This document shows, piece after piece, positions 26,501 to 36,531 of a DNA stretch of 64,000 nt (position 1 is the first letter of the stretch; every line of letters starts with the position of its first letter). The translations under genes and the position numbers were made by a program. The DNA lies in the NCBI RefSeq assembly GCF_003944715.1, contig NZ_RWIT01000003.1, forward strand, positions 372,001-436,000, written 5' to 3'. The stretch is from Hymenobacter rigui (GTDB lineage: Bacteria; Bacteroidota; Bacteroidia; Cytophagales; Hymenobacteraceae). The notes beneath the pieces were generated by a model. The model did no database searches, had not been told where the DNA came from, and was given only the letters and a program-made list of their open reading frames with translations.

Positions 26501-26700
26501 TCGGCAACGGCGGCGGCGGCCGACTTGGGCGCTTTAACCTCTTTCGGAGCTTTGGCGGGTTTGCGGGGAGTTGCGGCGGCAACCGGAGCCTCGGGAACTA
26601 CCGGGGTGGCCGCTTTGGGTGCCTTGGCCGAACGGGCAGCTTTCGGAGCCGTGGGCTGGGCAGTGGAGGAAGAGGTGGCAGCAGTTGTTTTTTTGGCCAT
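23551..26700 (-). CDS. uvrA: Excinuclease ABC subunit A (UvrA)
   Basis: 1049 residues from ATG 26700 (MAKKTTAAT). DNA-damage recognition ATPase of nucleotide excision repair. Walker A motifs are [10 protein letters not shown] (about residue 138) and [10 protein letters not shown], signatures [16 protein letters not shown] and [16 protein letters not shown]. Zinc-binding cysteines include [23 protein letters not shown] and CETCKGRRY. The first 105 residues are an Ala/Pro/Lys-rich, apparently disordered extension absent from E. coli UvrA (940 residues). An earlier ATG (26727) overlaps the promoter -7 element at 26725-26732, so 26700 is preferred. Confidence 0.97.
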   Translation of the reverse strand: MAKKTTAATSSSTAQPTAPKAARSAKAPKAATPVVPEAPVAAATPRKPAKAPKEVKAPKSAAAAVADNATEHSTAAVQAVPRQEQVSEAVLENQARIQGQLLGPADLEAPYIEVYGAREHNLKNVSVKIPRGRLVVFTGISGSGKSSLAFDTIYAEGQRRYMETFSAYARSFMGGLERPDVDKIEGLSPVISIEQKTTSRNPRSTVGTITEIYDFLRLLYARTAEAFSYATGQKMIRQSDDQIINYILKEYDGRKLVVLAPVVKGRKGHYRELFQQIAKLGFTKVRVDGELLDLTPKMQVDRYKIHDIEIVIDRLVVKEEDRFRLSGSVQNALTQGKGTMLVLDADKKKDNTQFFSRFLMDPATGIAYDDPAPNTFSFNSPYGACPTCNGLGEVQEITEETVMPDKKLSISRGGIAPLGEYRDIWIFQQLGLILKKHKASLSTPIEKLPADLVERLLHGVPEDEDADPKKANYTEPFEGIIPFLRRQMESESDNIREWIQQYTQAKECPECHGYRLKKESLHFKIADHHIGQLSVMDLSELAAWFEGLEDRLSERQNLIARELLKEIRKRIGFLLEVGLDYLNLHRSVRTLSGGESQRIRLATQIGTQLVGVLYIMDEPSIGLHQRDNERLIKALQHLRDLGNSVIVVEHDKDMILHADHVLDIGPGAGIHGGQIVASGTPSEIFTSGSLTSQYLSGQKHIELRKKKRAGEGNELVLRGAKGHNLKNVTAKFPLGKLIAVTGVSGSGKSSLIHDTLYPILNQHFFNAKREPLAYDKIEGLEFIDKVIEVDQSPIGRTPRSNPATYTGVFTEIRQLFANLPEAKIRGYGPGRFSFNVKGGRCETCEGAGMRTIEMNFLPDVHVPCETCKGRRYNRETLEVRFKGKSITDVLDMTVEKAVEFFEFQPRILRKIQTLNEVGLGYLTLGQQATTLSGGEAQRVKLATELSKKDTGKTFYILDEPTTGLHFEDINHLSVVLHKLADKGNTVLIIEHNLDLIKVADHLIDIGPEGGGAGGTIVAQGTPEQVAKAGKGHTGRFLAEELKLSKYAEA

Positions 26701-26724
26701 GCGGCAGCGGAGCGGATAAGTCTG

Positions 26725-26732
26725 CAAAAGTA
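26725..26732 (-). promoter_or_regulatory. Candidate -7 element of uvrA
   Basis: TACTTTTG on the minus strand, a full match to TAnnTTTG, 24 nt upstream of the ATG at 26700. It implies a short leader and rules out the upstream ATG at 26727. Confidence 0.55.
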
Positions 26733-26964
26733 CGTAAAACGGGCCCGGTAGGCTACCCCTACTAGTTTAATTGCCAGCCATTTTAGCGTGACGGGCCTGG
26801 GGATGCTCCTGGACCAGGATAAGGGCAGATAGCCTGTAACAACGCCGGCCGCTGAAATGTCCCACCCGAAGCAGAAGTTCTTTCCTGAGCCGGCGGGTAC
26901 TTACAAAATTATGGTGCGGCTTTTGCACAAGTAGCTTCCGAACGCCTTTTGCCTTTTTGCCTCC

Positions 26965-27660
26965 ATGAAAACTCTGCTGAAAACCGGCTTCGTACTGGCC
27001 CTCGGGTTGCTGCTTACCAGCGGCAAAGCCCAGGCCCAGGTGCAAGTGAATATCAATACCCCGTACTGGGGCCCCGCCGTACCGCCCAACGTGCAGTACT
27101 ACTACGTGCCGGAAATTGATGGGTACTACGATATCTACAATCAGTCGTACCTGTTCTTCGACCCCGCTTACGGGGCCTGGGTCAGCTCGCCGGTGCTGCC
27201 CCGTATGTACGCCGGCTACGACCCGCGCTTTTTTCACCCGGTAGCCATTCAATATGTAGGTCGGCAGCCCTGGGGCTACCTGCGTGACCACCGCCGCTAC
27301 TGCGACCAGTGGGGCGTGCGGCCCGGCCGCTACTACGGCAGCAGCTGGCCCGGCCGCGGCTACGTGGTGGCCCCACGCGGTGGCTACGGCCCCGGTTACT
27401 ACGGCAACCGTCCCTACGGCCAGAACGGCTACGCGCAAAACGGCTACCGGGACCGGGACGGCTACCGGGACTACCGCAACGACCGGGACGGGCGCAATGA
27501 CCGAGACAACCGCAACGGCCGCTACGATAACCAGGGCGGCAACAGCCAGGGTGGCGGCTATTCGCCCCGGCCGGGCCAGGTTTCGCCCGGCAATGGGACC
27601 CAGCCGGCCCAAGGAGGCTGGGGCAACGGCGGTGGACGCCGGGGCCGGGTGCAGGAATAG
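26965..27660 (+). CDS. Secreted protein with YYYVPE repeat region, first of tandem pair
   Basis: 231 residues. Signal MKTLLKTGFVLALGLLLTSG ... AQA. The mature N-terminal part (about 25-110) has WGPAVPPNVQYYYVPEIDGY, YDIYNQSYLFF and VAIQYVGRQPWGYLRDHRR. The C-terminal half is low complexity: Gly/Tyr/Asn/Arg/Asp-rich with repeated N-G-Y-R-D-R-D and D-R-N-D-R-D type units, probably disordered and extended. The first half is paralogous to the next gene (27868), which lacks the long repeat tail. No function known; probably cell-surface or matrix-associated. Own terminator at 27685. Confidence 0.85.
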   Translation: MKTLLKTGFVLALGLLLTSGKAQAQVQVNINTPYWGPAVPPNVQYYYVPEIDGYYDIYNQSYLFFDPAYGAWVSSPVLPRMYAGYDPRFFHPVAIQYVGRQPWGYLRDHRRYCDQWGVRPGRYYGSSWPGRGYVVAPRGGYGPGYYGNRPYGQNGYAQNGYRDRDGYRDYRNDRDGRNDRDNRNGRYDNQGGNSQGGGYSPRPGQVSPGNGTQPAQGGWGNGGGRRGRVQE

Positions 27661-27684
27661 CGGCCCGTTTTCCTGTCAGGAATC

Positions 27685-27717
27685 AAAAAGCGTACGGCTT
27701 CGAGTCGGGCGCTTTTT
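27685..27717 (+). terminator. Terminator after the first YYYVPE gene
   Basis: AAAAAGCG / CGCTTTTT outer stem enclosing a GGCTTCGAGTC inner part, followed by a T-run. Confidence 0.75.
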
Positions 27718-27867
27718 TGGTGCTGGGGAAGCTTTTAACCAAATTTTTAACGGCTGCGTTAAGGGCTCTGTAGCTGAGCTGTACGATAAGCCTGTGGGCA
27801 CCTGGCCCCGTTCTTGCAATCAGTTCAGCACCTCTCCCACCCTTCACTCAAAACCGCTCCCTTCTTT

Positions 27868-28317
27868 ATGCAACTCCTCCCGAAAATAGCCCTGACCGGC
27901 CTGCTGACTCTGGCGTTGGCCGGCGCGGCCGAAACGGCCCAGGCGCAGGTAACCATCAACGTGAATCCGCCCTCCTGGGGCCCGGCCGTACCAGCCGGTA
28001 AGCAATACTACTACGTGCCCGAGTACGGTGGCTACTATGACGTGCGCGACCAGCAGTACATTGTGCAGCGCGACGGCCGCTGGACGCGCGTAGGCTCCAT
28101 CAGCGGCTACAACGCGGCCAACTTTCACCCGGTGGTTATTGACTACGTAGGTGCCCAGCCCTGGGTACTCATTGGCCGCCACCGTCAGCTGTATCCGGCC
28201 AGCCTGCCCCCTGGCCAGGTAAAACGCCTGGAAAGTGGTAAGGGGCTGCCCCCCGGCCAAGCCAAGAAGCTCGGCTATGGTGGCAATGGCCGGGGCCACG
28301 GCAAAGGCAAGCACTAG
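27868..28317 (+). CDS. Secreted protein, second of the YYYVPE pair
   Basis: 149 residues from ATG 27868; the ATG at 27814 adds only a non-hydrophobic leader before the signal peptide (MQLLPKIALTGLLTLALAGA). The core (about 27-105) matches the first gene: WGPAVPAGKQYYYVPEYGGY, YDVRDQQYI, ANFHPVVIDYVGAQPW. It ends with a basic Pro/Gly tail containing two copies of LPPGQxKxL (LPPGQVKRL and LPPGQAKKL), a motif often seen in secreted basic proteins. Tandem duplication of the core domain with different tails. Function unknown. Confidence 0.85.
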   Translation: MQLLPKIALTGLLTLALAGAAETAQAQVTINVNPPSWGPAVPAGKQYYYVPEYGGYYDVRDQQYIVQRDGRWTRVGSISGYNAANFHPVVIDYVGAQPWVLIGRHRQLYPASLPPGQVKRLESGKGLPPGQAKKLGYGGNGRGHGKGKH

Positions 28318-28345
28318 CTGATACCGCACGTAGCTCACGTAACCG

Positions 28346-28408
28346 CAGCCCCCGCAGCGTCGGGTTCCTCCAGTATTTTTAGGAGTGAGCCGGACACTGC
28401 GGGGGCTG
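28346..28408. repeat. Long-loop inverted repeat
   Basis: CAGCCCCCGCAG (28346-28357) and its perfect complement CTGCGGGGGCTG (28397-28408) with a 39-nt loop. No T-run follows on the plus strand. It may end transcription of the secreted-protein pair or shape the leader of the next kinase. Confidence 0.5.
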
Positions 28409-28547
28409 TGGCTATTTCGGGGGAGGTACACCCGGGCACCTGCAACCACAACGTGTCCGGTTGCAGCGTCTTAAGAAAACCTGGCCGGCACCCGAAACGC
28501 CATTGCCCGGATGCTTCTGCTAGCGTAATTCTGGCTATTTTGGAGGC

Positions 28548-30920
28548 GTGAATTTTTCCGTACCCGGCACTTCCCCCGATGAATTCCTACCGGCACTTCT
28601 CGACCTGTCGGTGAGCGGGGTAGTGTGCTACGCACCCATTCTCGATGCAGCAGGTAGCGTAGTGGATTTTGCCTTTGCGTATCTGAACCCCGCCGCCCAG
28701 CGCCTGCTTAGCCTGCCGGCCCGACCTGCGCTTACGTACCGGCAGGTATTTCCGGAAGCGGAGCCCTTCGAGGCTTTCACGTTTCACTGCGCGGCCTACG
28801 CTTCTGAGCAGCCCCAACACTTCGAGCTACACTACCGGAACGGAAAATGTGGTACCTACTGCCAGGTAAATGGCCGCCGTCTGGGGGAGCTGCTACTGGT
28901 GAGCTTCACATTCAGTGAGGAACAGGACCGTAACGAGGTGAAGCAGGTGCGGCGCGAGAGTCGGCCCCGGCAGCAAACCGAAACCCTGCCGGCAGAAGTA
29001 GTGGTGGGGACGCAGCACCAGCCGGAGGTTCGTGAGACCTTCTATCAGGTATTCGAGCAGACGCCCGCCTGCATTGTGCTGCTACGCGGGTCTGAGCACC
29101 GCATCGAATACTATAATGAGGCGTATCAGCGCTTTTTCCCGGAGCACAATATGCTCGGCCGTACCATTGCCGAAGTGCAGCCTGACGCGGTGGAACAAGG
29201 CTTTGTTTCTTTGCTGGACCAGGTATTCCAAACCGGCGGAACATTTACCGGCCGGGAGTTGCCGCTCGAGCTTACCCAGCCTGATGGTAGCCGACAGCTG
29301 TTTTACTTCAATTTCACGTACCAGGCGTACCGGGAAGAAGGCCGAATTGTGGGCGTATCGGTATTTGCCTACGATGTAACGGAGCAGGTACTGGAACGGG
29401 AGCTGCGGGAGGCGGAGCAGGAGAAGGCCCAACGGCGGCTGCAGGAGAGCGAGCAGCGGGTGCGCGACATTGTGAAAGATGCCCCGTTTCCGATGAGCGT
29501 ATACGTTGGGGATGAATTGCGTATTCACCTGGCCAATGAAGCTATTCTGGCGGCCTGGGGTAAAGGCCCGGACGTACTAGGCCGGCGGTTCACGGAGTTG
29601 ATGCCCGAGCTAGCGAACCAGTCGATTTTTGAGGAGCTGCACCACGTGCTCCGGACGGGGGAAGTAATTCACCGGCGCAACCAGCGCGTGGAGGTTGTGA
29701 TAGATGAGGTTCTGCAGCCTTTCTACTTCAACTATACTTTCACTCCCCTGCTGGACTCTGCGGGCAGCGTGTACGGCGTGCTCAACACGGCCACCGATGT
29801 AACTGACCTGATTCTGGCCCAGCAGCGCCTGGAGGCATACGCCACCGAGCTGCGCGAGAGTGAGGCCCGCTTCCGGATTATGGCCGACGTGGCCCCCAAC
29901 CAGGTGTGGGCCGTGCACCCCAATGGCGCCATCCGCTACATCAATCGGGCGTTTCTGGATTTTGTGGGGCTGCAGTCGGAAGCCGAATACATGGCTACCG
30001 GCTGGCTGCCTTACCTCCACCCCGACGAAATTGACCTGACGCAGCAAACCCTGCTGCGTGCCATTACCGAGCGGGCACCTTACGTGCTGGAACACCGTAT
30101 GCGTCGCCACGACGGGCAATACCGCTGGCTTCTGGCCCAGGGGGCTCCCAGCTTCCTGGCCGATGGCGAGCTGTACGGCTATGTGGGCTCCGCCATTGAT
30201 ATTACCGAGCTGAAACAGGCCAACGAGCAGCTCACGCGCACCAACCAGGACCTGGACAACTTCGTGTACGCCGCCTCCCACGACCTGAAGCAGCCGGTGA
30301 ATAACCTGGCAGGCCTGTTTGAGGAAATCATGATCAGCAGCACGTTCACCAATCCGGAAGAACAGGAAGTGCTGGTACCTATGGTGCAGGAAGCCCTTCA
30401 GCAGCTGCGCGTAACCATCGACGATCTGGCGGCCCTGGGCCAGGCCCAGCAGTTGCGCCACGCCGCTCCCGAGCAGGTAGTGCTGACCGAGCTGATGGAT
30501 GAGGTACTCACCACGCTGGAGCCCCAGGTACGGGTTGCCCACGCCCGCATCACTACCGATTTTGCCGCATGGCCCGCCCTATCGTTTGCCCGCGTTAACC
30601 TGCGCACCATCCTGTTGAATCTGGTAGGCAACTCCCTCAAATACGCCGATCCTGCCCGGCCAGCCCGCATTCATATTTCCACGTGGGTGGAGCGGGGCCA
30701 GCCGGTGCTGCTGGTGGAAGATAACGGCCTGGGGTTTGATGCCGTCCGCTACGGGACGGAGTTATTTCACCTGTTCCGTCGCCTGCACACGCACACGGCC
30801 GGTACCGGCGTGGGCCTGTACCTGGTCAACCGCATTGTGGAAGCCAGCGGCGGCATTATTGAAGTGGACAGCCGCCCCGGCGAAGGAGCCACCTTCCGCA
30901 TCCGCTTCGGGCCGGGCTAG
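28548..30920 (+). CDS. Multi-PAS sensor histidine kinase
   Basis: 790 residues, cytoplasmic. Four PAS-type sensory domains: about 12-130 (SGVVCYAPILDAAG), 165-285 (FEQTPACIVLLRG), 300-425 (MSVYVGDELRIHLANEAIL) and 435-560 (RFRIMADVAPNQVWAVHPNG). The HisKA domain has NFVYAASHDLKQPVNN, where His is the phosphorylation site. The ATP lid domain has N-box LLNLVGNSLKYAD, G1 EDNGLGFD and G2 GTGVGLYLVN. No receiver or membrane segment. GTG 28548 is taken as the start because the first PAS begins at once, although it lies only 1 nt after a GGAGG. No partner regulator is adjacent. Confidence 0.9.
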   Translation: MNFSVPGTSPDEFLPALLDLSVSGVVCYAPILDAAGSVVDFAFAYLNPAAQRLLSLPARPALTYRQVFPEAEPFEAFTFHCAAYASEQPQHFELHYRNGKCGTYCQVNGRRLGELLLVSFTFSEEQDRNEVKQVRRESRPRQQTETLPAEVVVGTQHQPEVRETFYQVFEQTPACIVLLRGSEHRIEYYNEAYQRFFPEHNMLGRTIAEVQPDAVEQGFVSLLDQVFQTGGTFTGRELPLELTQPDGSRQLFYFNFTYQAYREEGRIVGVSVFAYDVTEQVLERELREAEQEKAQRRLQESEQRVRDIVKDAPFPMSVYVGDELRIHLANEAILAAWGKGPDVLGRRFTELMPELANQSIFEELHHVLRTGEVIHRRNQRVEVVIDEVLQPFYFNYTFTPLLDSAGSVYGVLNTATDVTDLILAQQRLEAYATELRESEARFRIMADVAPNQVWAVHPNGAIRYINRAFLDFVGLQSEAEYMATGWLPYLHPDEIDLTQQTLLRAITERAPYVLEHRMRRHDGQYRWLLAQGAPSFLADGELYGYVGSAIDITELKQANEQLTRTNQDLDNFVYAASHDLKQPVNNLAGLFEEIMISSTFTNPEEQEVLVPMVQEALQQLRVTIDDLAALGQAQQLRHAAPEQVVLTELMDEVLTTLEPQVRVAHARITTDFAAWPALSFARVNLRTILLNLVGNSLKYADPARPARIHISTWVERGQPVLLVEDNGLGFDAVRYGTELFHLFRRLHTHTAGTGVGLYLVNRIVEASGGIIEVDSRPGEGATFRIRFGPG

Positions 30921-30960
30921 CACCTGCATGATGGGCGGTTGGTGTTTAATGAGACTGTTT

Positions 30961-30992
30961 AGAACGTCAGGCTTGATCTAGCATGACGTTCC
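30961..30992. repeat. Dispersed palindromic repeat, GAACGTCATG family, copy 2
   Basis: AGAACGTCAGGCT ... AGCATGACGTTCC; arms GAACGTCA (30962-30969) and TGACGTTC (30984-30991) are exact complements, followed by CTTTTTGATTTTT. It lies between convergent genes (kinase and Rieske/FAD reductase) and could end both transcripts. Confidence 0.8.
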
Positions 30993-31050
30993 TTTTTGAT
31001 TTTTCGGTCTTACTGAACGACTTCAATCCAGCCAGGCCACCGTTCCCGTT

Positions 31051-32685
31051 TTATTTCCCGGCTTTTTCCAGCAGCTTGCTCCAATTGAGCTTACGGCGGG
31101 CGGCGGTGGGCGTGGGCATCTGCCCGAGGCGCATCAGCTCCGCAATGCACACCATCTCGTCGTCGTGCTGTATGGCGGCGGCGGCTACCAGCTTGTTCTG
31201 GTGGGCATACAGGGCCAGGAACTTGTGGCGGCGCACGTCGCCGTGGAAGATGATTTCGTCCCACACGGTAGCGTGGCCCACGTAGCGCAGGCTTTTCCCA
31301 AACTGCTGGGTCCAGAAAAACGGAATTTCCTCAAACGCCACGTGTTGCCCCAGCATGTTGCGGGCGGCGCAGGCTCCTTGCTGCTGGGCCATGCGCCAGT
31401 GCTCAATGCGGTGCTGCCCCAGCCCGGCCGGCAGCGGATACAGGGCCACATCGCCGGCGGCGTACACGTGCTTGGCCGCGCACAAATGGGCATCAACCCG
31501 CACGCCTCCGTCCTTTTCCAGGGTGAGCGTTTCAGCCAGGAACTCCGTGGCGGGGCGCACACCCACGCCCAGCACCACTACTTCGGCCGGCAGGCGTTGG
31601 CCCGAGGCCAGGCGCACGGCCGTTACGCGGCCGTTTTCGCCTTCCAGGGCAGCCACCTCAGCTTCTGTTTTGAACCGCACGCCGTGCCGCCGATGCAGGT
31701 TGCGAAACATGCGGCCAATTTTCGGGCCCAGCACTTTCTCCAGCGGCTCGGCTTCCTGCGCCACTACCGTAATGTGCCGCCCCTCACCCGCCAGGCTCGC
31801 CGCCGCTTCCATCCCAATAAAGCTGCTCCCGATGACCACGATGCGCTGGGCCTTCGTGGTGGCCTGTTTCAGGGCCGCCGCATCCTGCGCCGAGCGGAGC
31901 ACCAATACGCCATCCAGCTCATGGCCCGGCAGCTTGGGCAACGTATTGGGCGTGCCGCCGGGAGCCAGCAGCAGGACATCGTAGTGTAACGGGCCGCGGC
32001 TGCTCAGGCGTAGCTGCCGGGTGTGCAGGTTGAGGCCGGTGGCGCGGGTATCGGTGAGCAGCTCAATCCGGTGCTCGTCATAGAAACTCGGTTTACGCAA
32101 CGGCAGGTTTTTATCGGTGGCTTTGCCGGCCAGGTAGGCTTTGCTGAGCTTGGTACGGTCGGTGGGGGCGGTGGGCTCAGCCGTAACCAGCACAATGCGG
32201 CCGCCGAAGCCTTCGGTGCGCAGCGTTTGGGCCGCGAATTGCCCGGCGGCCCCGCCTCCTACCACCACAAAGGTGCGGGCATCGGGGGCCGCGGCGTTGG
32301 GCGCGGGCACCTCGCCGCCTACCAGCGCCGTGGGCGTGGCGTCGGGCGTTTCGGCGGCAGCGGCTGGGTGAGCGGGCAGCTGCACCCACACGCGACCCTC
32401 GGCTACACGCACGGGGTAGCTGGGCAGGTTATCGAGGGCCGGGGGTTGGCACAGGTGTCCATCCGTCACGCGGAAGCAGGCGTGGTGCCAGGGACACACC
32501 AGCTGGTCGCCCACAATCCGGCCTTTTTCCAAAGGAGCCCCGTAATGCGGGCACTTTGGGGCCAGGGCCACGTACTGCCCCTGCCGCAGCACCAACAGCA
32601 CTTCCGCGCCGGCGGTTGTAGTGAAAGTGCGCATTTCGCCTTCCTGAAGGGCATTGGCAGGTGCTAAGTCAAATTCGGACGGCAT
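31051..32685 (-). CDS. Rieske/FAD-dependent NAD(P)H oxidoreductase (AIFM3-like)
   Basis: 544 residues from ATG 32685 (MPSEFDLAPANALQEGE). The N-terminal Rieske domain (about 10-105) binds a [2Fe-2S] cluster through CPHYGAPLEKG and CPWHHACFRV. The rest is a pyridine-nucleotide-disulfide oxidoreductase: FAD loop VVGGGAAGQFAAQTLR (about 140), NAD loop VVIGSSFIGMEAA, FAD motif YAAGDVALYPLP, and a C-terminal reductase domain with FFWTQQFGKSLRYVG. It would pass electrons from NAD(P)H to the Rieske centre or a ferredoxin-like acceptor. The upstream in-frame ATG (32724) adds 13 weak residues. Substrate not predictable. Confidence 0.9.
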   Translation of the reverse strand: MPSEFDLAPANALQEGEMRTFTTTAGAEVLLVLRQGQYVALAPKCPHYGAPLEKGRIVGDQLVCPWHHACFRVTDGHLCQPPALDNLPSYPVRVAEGRVWVQLPAHPAAAAETPDATPTALVGGEVPAPNAAAPDARTFVVVGGGAAGQFAAQTLRTEGFGGRIVLVTAEPTAPTDRTKLSKAYLAGKATDKNLPLRKPSFYDEHRIELLTDTRATGLNLHTRQLRLSSRGPLHYDVLLLAPGGTPNTLPKLPGHELDGVLVLRSAQDAAALKQATTKAQRIVVIGSSFIGMEAAASLAGEGRHITVVAQEAEPLEKVLGPKIGRMFRNLHRRHGVRFKTEAEVAALEGENGRVTAVRLASGQRLPAEVVVLGVGVRPATEFLAETLTLEKDGGVRVDAHLCAAKHVYAAGDVALYPLPAGLGQHRIEHWRMAQQQGACAARNMLGQHVAFEEIPFFWTQQFGKSLRYVGHATVWDEIIFHGDVRRHKFLALYAHQNKLVAAAAIQHDDEMVCIAELMRLGQMPTPTAARRKLNWSKLLEKAGK

Positions 32686-32813
32686 GGCGGGCGTGTGGTT
32701 GAGGTGGTAAGGCAGCCTTGCCAACGCACAGAAGGAAAACCGGGTTGTATTGTCTTTTCGTAATTACGAGTATCTGCACGTATCCTTTTAGCAGTCAATT
32801 CGTTCAGCCCGCT

Positions 32814-33053
32814 ATGCCTTCTGCCTTTCCGTTACCGCATAGTTTGCCTCTGGAGCTGCAAGTGCTGCTGCGCGGCGGGCACCGCTGCCTGCTGGTATAC
32901 CGTACCCCGGGTACCTCGGCGGAGTTTTGCGTGCACGGCATTCTGCTAAATGTGCTGCGGCGCGGGCAGGTAGATTACCTCCTGCTGGCCAGTGGCTGTG
33001 AGCTGCGCCTCGATTGGCTCGTGTCTGTGAACGGGCACCGGCTGGCGGCGTAA
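32814..33053 (+). CDS. Divergent Rof-like small protein (Rho-binding antiterminator fold)
   Basis: 79 residues. It shares the last two-thirds of its pattern with the gene directly downstream: LVYRTPG, FCVHGILLNVLRRGQVDYLLL and CELRLDWLVSVNG, matching LTYRTEP, YHGIIQDLYIRDKVEYLRL and FELRLDNLLALDD. That is the Rof (YaeO) beta-fold layout. The N-terminus, however, lacks the YxPISCxxYDELEA signature of Rof, so Rho binding cannot be assumed. The start at 32814 fits the length of the paralogue. Gap to the next gene is 53 bp. Confidence 0.75.
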   Translation: MPSAFPLPHSLPLELQVLLRGGHRCLLVYRTPGTSAEFCVHGILLNVLRRGQVDYLLLASGCELRLDWLVSVNGHRLAA

Positions 33054-33106
33054 TCCCAGGCTGGCCGTTTGCCGTATGCCGGAGGGTACGTTTTCCTTCC
33101 CCACTC

Positions 33107-33358
33107 ATGGCAACCGCACCCTACAAACCCATCAGCTGCTCGTTCTACGACGAGCTGGAGGCCCACGCTACCACCGGCCAGCCCTGCACCCTCACTTACC
33201 GCACCGAGCCCGACACCCCGCCCAGCACCTACCACGGCATCATCCAGGACCTCTATATCCGCGACAAAGTAGAATACCTGCGCCTGCAGGACGGCTTTGA
33301 GTTGCGCCTGGATAACCTGCTGGCTTTGGATGATAAGGAGCTGCGGAATTACTGCTAG
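33107..33358 (+). CDS. rof: Rho-binding antiterminator (Rof/YaeO family)
   Basis: 83 residues. Starts MATAPYKPISCSFYDELEAH, very like Rof proteins (YxPIxCxxYDxLE), then the Sm-like beta-strands CTLTYRTEPD, YHGIIQDLYIRDKVEYLRL and GFELRLDNLLAL. Rof binds the Rho primary RNA-binding site and reduces Rho-dependent termination (known in E. coli). ATG 33107 is preferred since earlier starts would overlap the upstream paralogue. It follows the divergent Rof-like gene by 53 bp, and both are probably co-transcribed. Confidence 0.85.
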   Translation: MATAPYKPISCSFYDELEAHATTGQPCTLTYRTEPDTPPSTYHGIIQDLYIRDKVEYLRLQDGFELRLDNLLALDDKELRNYC

Positions 33359-33388
33359 GTGTTATTTGTATTCAACTTCCGCTATTAC

Positions 33389-33664
33389 CTATCCGAAGGC
33401 CAGCATAAGAGCAAAAAGCACTGATGAAATAATTAATAAATAAGCCGCCACCCAACTCATTTTAACGATTAAGTAACTGTACAAGAGTAATGAGCCAGCA
33501 CAAATGACAATTCCCCACCTGTATTCTTTCCGCCTTGAATGGCTCCTGTATCTATTACGTTTGTAGGCTGTTATTATCTGAAATGCGCCGATAATTGGTA
33601 GCCAAATAGCAACGAAGGCAATAATTTTAAAATGTATTACATCCATACAACTTGGATATTTCAC
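33389..33664 (-). CDS. AT-rich small membrane protein, unknown
   Basis: 91 residues with three hydrophobic segments (IIAFVAIWLPIIGAFQIITA, IVICAGSLLLYSYLIV and VAAYLLIISSVLFALML) separated by a basic loop (KRNRYRSHSRRKEYR). No known domain. The coding sequence and surroundings are clearly more AT-rich than neighbours (A/T-ending codons), which suggests recent transfer. An alternative start is the Met at residue 7. Convergent with the Rof pair; upstream of asnS terminator. Confidence 0.6.
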   Translation of the reverse strand: MKYPSCMDVIHFKIIAFVAIWLPIIGAFQIITAYKRNRYRSHSRRKEYRWGIVICAGSLLLYSYLIVKMSWVAAYLLIISSVLFALMLAFG

Positions 33665-33699
33665 CCTAACACCTGATGACTCCTGCCAGTCACTTATAA

Positions 33700-33733
33700 T
33701 AACGGCCGCCTCACTTACGTGGGGCGGCCGTTA
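33700..33733. terminator. Terminator of asnS
   Basis: TAACGGCCGCCTCAC / GTGGGGCGGCCGTTA, 15-bp stem with one mismatch and TTAC loop. Read on the minus strand it is followed by TTATAAG, giving an intrinsic stop after asnS. Confidence 0.8.
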
Positions 33734-33741
33734 AAACATCT

Positions 33742-33765
33742 ACAAAATCCGCGGAAATCCGTGAT

Positions 33766-33768
<3 letters not shown>
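33742..33768. repeat. CCGCGGAAATCCGTGATT-type element, copy 2
   Basis: ACAAAATCCGCGGAAATCCG, then TGATT, ending at the asnS stop codon. Near copy of the element at 15201-15248, in the same position relative to its gene. Confidence 0.6.
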
Positions 33769-35169
<1,401 letters not shown>

Positions 35170-35204
35170 GGGGAAATCGGTTCTACTAAAGAATGTAAGA
35201 GCCG

Positions 35205-35212
35205 CAAAGGTA
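35205..35212 (-). promoter_or_regulatory. Candidate -7 element of asnS
   Basis: TACCTTTG on the minus strand (TAnnTTTG), 36 nt upstream of the ATG at 35169. It places the transcript start downstream of the alternative ATG 35250 and so decides the start codon. Confidence 0.6.
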
Positions 35213-35254
35213 GGGCTTTTGCCAAGGGCGTAAAACGACCCTTTACGCAACCCG

Positions 35255-36331
35255 TCATCCTCCTATCAAGCGCTGCCACCAGCTGCGCCTGGATGCCGTT
35301 GATGGTGTAGTTGACGGTAAAATCGCCTCGTCCTCCGGCGTTCCTAGATTCACACTACCCGGATGCAAAGCCTGTAGTGCTTGCCTCACGGTTTCAGGTG
35401 GCAATACTTGCCGTAGCTGTACTTGCGGTAAGTGCGCCCCGTGGAGCACCGCGCAGAAGCCAACCTCCCAGCTGCGACGTGGCCCTCCGGGCAGTTCGGT
35501 GCCCAACAGCACAACGCGGCCTTGTAGGCGGGGCAGGTCGCGTACGGGCAAGTCTCCCCAGGCCATTTGCAATTTGTCCAATGGGCCGCCTTGGTAAGCC
35601 GCTGCATTCAACCAGTTGAACAGGGCGGCATCTACATCTTTTTCCGGGGGCTCGGCAGTAAGCCCTTGGGCGTAGCGCAGCAAGTGCGGGTCCAGGGCCG
35701 AGTACATCCGGCGCAGCCCTAATTCGGCTTGGTGCTGTACTACCAAGGGCTGTAGCAGAGTGAATAGGTGAAACACATTATTTACCTGGCTTACCTTCAC
35801 CTCCAGCCCGGTGCCCTGTTCCGGAAAAAGAACGTACAGGCTCTCCTCGTCGCTTACCTGCAACATGCCAGCGAGGTAATAGAAGTGGTCGGAAACGTCT
35901 TCGTGTACGTTTAGCCACTCCACCAGGTCGGTCAGCTGCTGCAGCTCACGCCTGTTAGCCGCCGAGCGGCACAACATGGCCATCAGGGCCATGATGGTAA
36001 AACGAAAAGCGCCAGCAGGCGGGGTTACGCCAGTATTCAGGAGTTCCTGCAGGCGCTGAAAGTGCGTGAGCAACGCCGGAAACGCTAGTGTAGCCTGCCC
36101 GCTTTGCTCAACCAGCGCCCCGCAGCACAGGGCCAGCACCGATGCCGGCGCAACCTCCGCCTCCGGGAGCATCCGGGCCAAAGCCAATAAAACTTCGGGT
36201 GCATCCTCGGCAGATAACTCGCTGGTCCAATCCATAAAATCCTGCACTTCTGGCTCCTGCACAAGATCGGCTGGCGATAAAACAGTAGGTAATAAGCACC
36301 AGATGCGCAAGGACGCTAGCTCGCTGAACAT
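35255..36331 (-). CDS. Unknown 358-residue protein
   Basis: No family recognised. Mostly helical and Leu-rich ([21 protein letters not shown], in parts; [19 protein letters not shown]), with a central patch [20 protein letters not shown] and a C-terminal segment [20 protein letters not shown]. No signal peptide, no membrane segment, no obvious catalytic motif. ATG 36331 is the first in-frame start and the frame covers the region with no better competitor. Lies 85 bp upstream of the asnS start on the same strand, but the asnS promoter falls between them. Might be a lineage-specific cytoplasmic protein. Confidence 0.7.
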   Translation of the reverse strand: MFSELASLRIWCLLPTVLSPADLVQEPEVQDFMDWTSELSAEDAPEVLLALARMLPEAEVAPASVLALCCGALVEQSGQATLAFPALLTHFQRLQELLNTGVTPPAGAFRFTIMALMAMLCRSAANRRELQQLTDLVEWLNVHEDVSDHFYYLAGMLQVSDEESLYVLFPEQGTGLEVKVSQVNNVFHLFTLLQPLVVQHQAELGLRRMYSALDPHLLRYAQGLTAEPPEKDVDAALFNWLNAAAYQGGPLDKLQMAWGDLPVRDLPRLQGRVVLLGTELPGGPRRSWEVGFCAVLHGAHLPQVQLRQVLPPETVRQALQALHPGSVNLGTPEDEAILPSTTPSTASRRSWWQRLIGG

Positions 36332-36474
36332 GGGTCGGTGATAAGATAAGCAGATGATTTTCCGGAATTAGTTAGCTTAGGCAAGCTTCAGGCTAACGCT
36401 TTAACCAGTCGGGCAAGATAACCAGGGCGGTAGTTACGCCAACTTTTTCCCCCAAACCCAAGTACAGAAAGGGC

Positions 36475-36482
36475 TATATTTG
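36475..36482 (+). promoter_or_regulatory. Candidate -7 element of rpoN
   Basis: TATATTTG, a full match to TAnnTTTG, 49 nt upstream of the rpoN ATG. A clear -33 box is not visible. Confidence 0.5.
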
Positions 36483-36531
36483 GCCTAACCACCCCGTTTT
36501 GTAACCGGCGGGGCGTACGCGTTTTTAGAGT

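Noticed and set aside
26767..27612. A 281-residue minus-strand frame opposite the YYYVPE gene
   Set aside because: Composition is Val/Ala/Pro run-on typical of antisense of GC-rich coding DNA; the plus-strand gene has a signal peptide and a paralogue.
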